This document shows, one piece after another, positions 61,658-64,000 of a DNA stretch of 64,000 bases (position 1 is the first letter of the stretch; the number at the start of each line of letters is the position of its first letter). A model generated the notes under the pieces. The model was given only the letters and a program-made list of their open reading frames with translations, was not told the DNA's origin and searched no databases. This DNA is from Listeria kieliensis (GTDB lineage Bacteria > Bacillota > Bacilli > Lactobacillales > Listeriaceae). The stretch covers positions 992,001-1,056,000 of the forward strand of contig NZ_LARY01000002.1 of assembly GCF_003369925.1 (NCBI RefSeq). The letters are read 5' to 3'. The translations under genes were made by a program, and so were the position numbers.

Positions 61658-62224
61658 GTGATTACGAATGAATCAATCATGGAAGCCACTTTAGAAATGG
61701 TTGCCAAAAATGGAATCAAAGGTTCAACAACGCGGCAGCTTGCGGAAGCTGCAGGAATCAACGAAGCGACGATTTTCAAGAAATTCAAAAACAAAGAAAA
61801 TTTGATTCACATGACGCTTGAATTTCAGTTTGAAGCAATGAAACAAGAAATTGATGATTTTTTCGCAAAAGAAGTCACAGATAGCGAAATTTTCTTGCGC
61901 GAAGTGAGCCAATTTATTTTTGAGCTTTACGATCAGCACCGCTCCTTCATGGTGATTTCTGTGAAGGAAATTGGCAGCAAGGATATGGAATTTATTAATC
62001 CAACGATCGTTGAATATTTATATGAAAAAGTAGATACTAAAATGAAAAAATTTATGGATCAAAAAGGACGAAAAGAGCAGTCTGAAATGGTTTCGCTCGT
62101 ACTGAATAGCGTGATTCTGCTCACGATGGTGGAGCGCGTTAATGATGATATTTACGAACGACCACCTAAAATTTCCATTGATGCCGAAATGCTCGCGAAT
62201 GTCCTTCAAAAAATCATTCATTAA
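61658..62224 (+). CDS. TetR-family transcriptional regulator
   Basis: 188 residues from GTG after GAGGGGAG. The N-terminal helix-turn-helix is clear (MEATLEMVAKNGIKGSTTRQLAEAAGINEATIFKKFKNKENLI, about 7-50); the C-terminal ligand domain is variable. In L. monocytogenes a TetR gene (lmo2690-like) also neighbours the autolysin. Its own operator-like palindrome suggests autorepression; the effector and other targets are unknown. Confidence 0.88.
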   Translation: MITNESIMEATLEMVAKNGIKGSTTRQLAEAAGINEATIFKKFKNKENLIHMTLEFQFEAMKQEIDDFFAKEVTDSEIFLREVSQFIFELYDQHRSFMVISVKEIGSKDMEFINPTIVEYLYEKVDTKMKKFMDQKGRKEQSEMVSLVLNSVILLTMVERVNDDIYERPPKISIDAEMLANVLQKIIH

Positions 62225-62228
62225 AAAG

Positions 62229-62270
62229 AAAAGCCAAAATCCGGCAAGAAAGCTGGGTTTTGGCTTTTTC
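62229..62270. terminator. Bidirectional terminator
   Basis: AAAAGCCAAAATCC pairs with GGGTTTTGGCTTTT (62229-62268). T-rich both ways, between convergent genes. Confidence 0.85.
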
Positions 62271-62294
62271 GATTTTGGGAGACTAAAAAATAAG

Positions 62295-63707
62295 TTAAAG
62301 CATGGTCTTGTAAAGCGCCAAAATGTCGTGGAGAGAGGCTTCCCGCGGGTTCCCGCCTGTACAAACGTCTTTTAACGCGTCGCTTGCAATGGCCTTAAGA
62401 TCTGCTTCCTGAACGCCCAGTTCACTAATGGTTTGTGGTATCCCCACCGCAATTCCAAGGTTTTTCACCGCTGTTACTGCTTTTTCACGGACTTCTTCAA
62501 GTGGGAGGGCTGCTGCATTAGGAACACCCATCGCGATTGCAATATTCCGGTATTTTTCGCCCGTTTCCGCTTTATTGTAATCCATCACGACCGGGAGAAG
62601 CGAAGCACAAGCAACGCCATGCGGCACATCGTACCAAGCACTTAATGGGTGAGCCATGCCATGAACGAGTCCAAGTCCCACATTTGAGAATCCCATTCCC
62701 GCCATGTATTGTCCAAGTGCCATTTCTTCGCGCGCCTTTTCACTGCCAGAAACAGATGCTTCAAGCGCGTGGCTGATAATTTCAATTGCCTTTAAGTGAA
62801 GTGCATCAGTGAGCGCCCAAGCGCCCTTTGTGATATAACCTTCAATTGCATGAGTCAAAGCATCCATCCCTGTTGCCGCCGCAAGATCTTTCGGCATTCC
62901 GAGCATCATATCGCTGTCGACAAATGCGCAAACCGGAATGTCGTGCGGATCTACACAAACAAATTTACGATTATTCGCAGCATCAGTGATGACGTAGTTG
63001 ATCGTAACCTCGGCTGCAGTTCCTGAAGTCGTTGGGACCGCAAGAATCGGCAAGCTGGGGTTTTTCGTTCCCGGTTCCCCTTCAAGGCTCAAAATATCGG
63101 CGTGTTGCGGATTTGTGTGGATAATGCCCATTGCCTTCGCCGTATCGATAGGGGAGCCTCCGCCCACCGCCAAAATGTAATCCGCGCCAGAGTCCTTAAG
63201 CTTATGAACCCCTTCCGTCACATCTTGTATAGAAGGATTCGGTTTAATCCCATCAAACACCTCAAAATTTAATTGATTTTGCTCTAAAATCACCGTAATT
63301 TTATCTAAAAGTCCTGACTTCACAATTCCTTGGTCAGTTACAATCAGGCCTTTTTGAAAAGCACGTTTTTCTACTTCCTCCGCAATTTTGGAAATCGCAC
63401 CTTTACCAAAATAAGAAGTTTCATTTGAGACGGGACTGTTATCTTCGTTAGATTTCATGATGGGAGCCATATATGCCCACCATTTTTTGCAGATCTCAGT
63501 TTCCGCGATTTTATCATAAGCTGCTTTGTCAGCAACTTCCAAATAAGCGAATAAAATATCTGTTGCAGGATCTAAAAAGATGGAGTAATTCGATGCACCA
63601 TGTTCCTTTAAAGCTTGCTCCATCTCAGGCCAAAGCTCATCGTGCCGCTTTTTATATTCCTCTTGCTGACCTTCGTATAAATACATAATTGAAGCGATCC
63701 GTTCCAT
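62295..63707 (-). CDS. Fused L-rhamnose mutarotase and lactaldehyde reductase
   Basis: 470 residues carrying two enzymes. Residues 1-96 match RhaM almost to its end, with Tyr18 and His22 in [14 protein letters not shown] and KKWWAYM; RhaM interconverts rhamnose anomers. Residues 97-470 match FucO (iron alcohol dehydrogenase): [32 protein letters not shown], and metal-binding [16 protein letters not shown]; it reduces L-lactaldehyde from rhamnulose-1-phosphate to 1,2-propanediol. The join is near Asn95-Glu96 (63,420-63,425), and each part lacks only a few residues. AAGGAGG precedes the ATG, five bases after rhaD. Whether the RhaM part folds without its C-terminal strand is unknown. Confidence 0.88.
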   Translation of the reverse strand: MERIASIMYLYEGQQEEYKKRHDELWPEMEQALKEHGASNYSIFLDPATDILFAYLEVADKAAYDKIAETEICKKWWAYMAPIMKSNEDNSPVSNETSYFGKGAISKIAEEVEKRAFQKGLIVTDQGIVKSGLLDKITVILEQNQLNFEVFDGIKPNPSIQDVTEGVHKLKDSGADYILAVGGGSPIDTAKAMGIIHTNPQHADILSLEGEPGTKNPSLPILAVPTTSGTAAEVTINYVITDAANNRKFVCVDPHDIPVCAFVDSDMMLGMPKDLAAATGMDALTHAIEGYITKGAWALTDALHLKAIEIISHALEASVSGSEKAREEMALGQYMAGMGFSNVGLGLVHGMAHPLSAWYDVPHGVACASLLPVVMDYNKAETGEKYRNIAIAMGVPNAAALPLEEVREKAVTAVKNLGIAVGIPQTISELGVQEADLKAIASDALKDVCTGGNPREASLHDILALYKTML

Positions 63708-63712
63708 ACGAG

Positions 63713-64000
63713 TTAATCCTCCTTCAAATAGCCAACTTTTGGGGTAACGCCAAATCTTGCGCCTAGTTGAGCTAGCTCGTCATCGGTAATCGTTTGCTTG
63801 GCGCCACCTTGCGCGCAAACAATCGTATACACTTGTGCCGCTTTTTCAGCCGTTTCGATCAATCCAAATGTTTCATCCATTGTTTCTCCAGCACCATAAA
63901 TACCGTGATGTGGCCAAATTACAAGTCGCGTTTCCTTCATTTTCTCAGAAGTCGCGATTCCGATTTCATTCGTTCCCGGAATTAGCCAAGGAACAATTCC
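63713..64000 (-). CDS. rhaD: Rhamnulose-1-phosphate aldolase (3' part)
   Basis: The C-terminal 95 residues are in the window; the start lies beyond the right edge. [20 protein letters not shown] and [30 protein letters not shown] match RhaD of the class II aldolases, with one zinc-ligand histidine in WPHHG. It cleaves rhamnulose-1-phosphate to dihydroxyacetone phosphate and L-lactaldehyde, which the fused reductase next door would use. The same-direction genes are five bases apart. Confidence 0.93.
   Translation of the reverse strand, partial: GIVPWLIPGTNEIGIATSEKMKETRLVIWPHHGIYGAGETMDETFGLIETAEKAAQVYTIVCAQGGAKQTITDDELAQLGARFGVTPKVGYLKED

Overview
The window comes from a low-GC Gram-positive bacterium, almost certainly a Listeria in the broad sense and probably not L. 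monocytogenes itself. The core gene order is the one I know from Listeria near the replication origin: tadA, cydABCD, gluconate kinase, SRP RNA, dnaX-yaaK-recR-yaaL, aldo/keto reductase, dhaMLK, a YaaO-type decarboxylase, tmk, pstA, a MurA-type autolysin and a TetR regulator. Shine-Dalgarno sites are strong, TTG and GTG starts are common, and many intergenic gaps end in U-tract hairpins. Species assignment is inference from synteny and protein style; no database was searched.

Layout. 1-2,550: end of an unknown gene, tRNA-Lys(CTT), an orphan enterocin-A-type immunity protein, a tiny exported peptide, a parS-like site and a phage-like repressor/ImmA pair divergent from a holin. 2,561-3,757: PmrA/Lde-type drug efflux pump. 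4,146-9,598: a Crp/Fnr-like regulator with a short C-terminus, a small winged-helix protein and a 1,433-residue secreted adhesin with seven Ig-like modules. 9,678-20,137: a lipoprotein and an AT-rich exopolysaccharide operon (UDP-ManNAc dehydrogenase, Wzz-like modulator, BY-kinase, initiating sugar transferase, WecG/TagA transferase, Wzy, asparagine-synthase-like enzyme, Wzx, GT4, small helix-turn-helix protein). 20,233-23,321: Mga-type regulator and an LPXTG protein.

23,431-35,510 is mostly housekeeping: acyl-CoA ligase, tadA, the cytochrome bd operon with its ABC exporter, gluconate kinase, SRP RNA and two small exported proteins. 35,580-41,853 is accessory: a frameshifted LPXTG protein, two Crp/Fnr-like paralogues with matching palindromes at the same distance from their starts, an intact class A beta-lactamase and an orphan serine recombinase. 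41,958-52,453 returns to the core, with a perfect parS site inside a terminator between the dha operon and the aldo/keto reductase gene.

52,829-59,972 is a WxL surface-complex operon lying between pstA and the autolysin gene: a large WxL adhesin, a fused LPXTG/WxL protein, two small WxL proteins and the membrane-anchored WxL-interacting protein. The window ends with the MurA-like autolysin, a TetR regulator with an operator-like palindrome, and two rhamnose genes: a RhaM-FucO fusion and the 3' part of rhaD.

The accessory theme is remodelling of the cell surface: three anchoring modes (LPXTG, WxL, lipoprotein), one polysaccharide pathway and several local regulators placed beside their likely targets. 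The most unusual items are the two in-frame gene fusions, the shared palindromes of the Crp-like genes, the ECA-like polysaccharide locus whose asparagine-synthase homologue lacks the glutaminase cysteine, and parS-type sites in or beside terminators.
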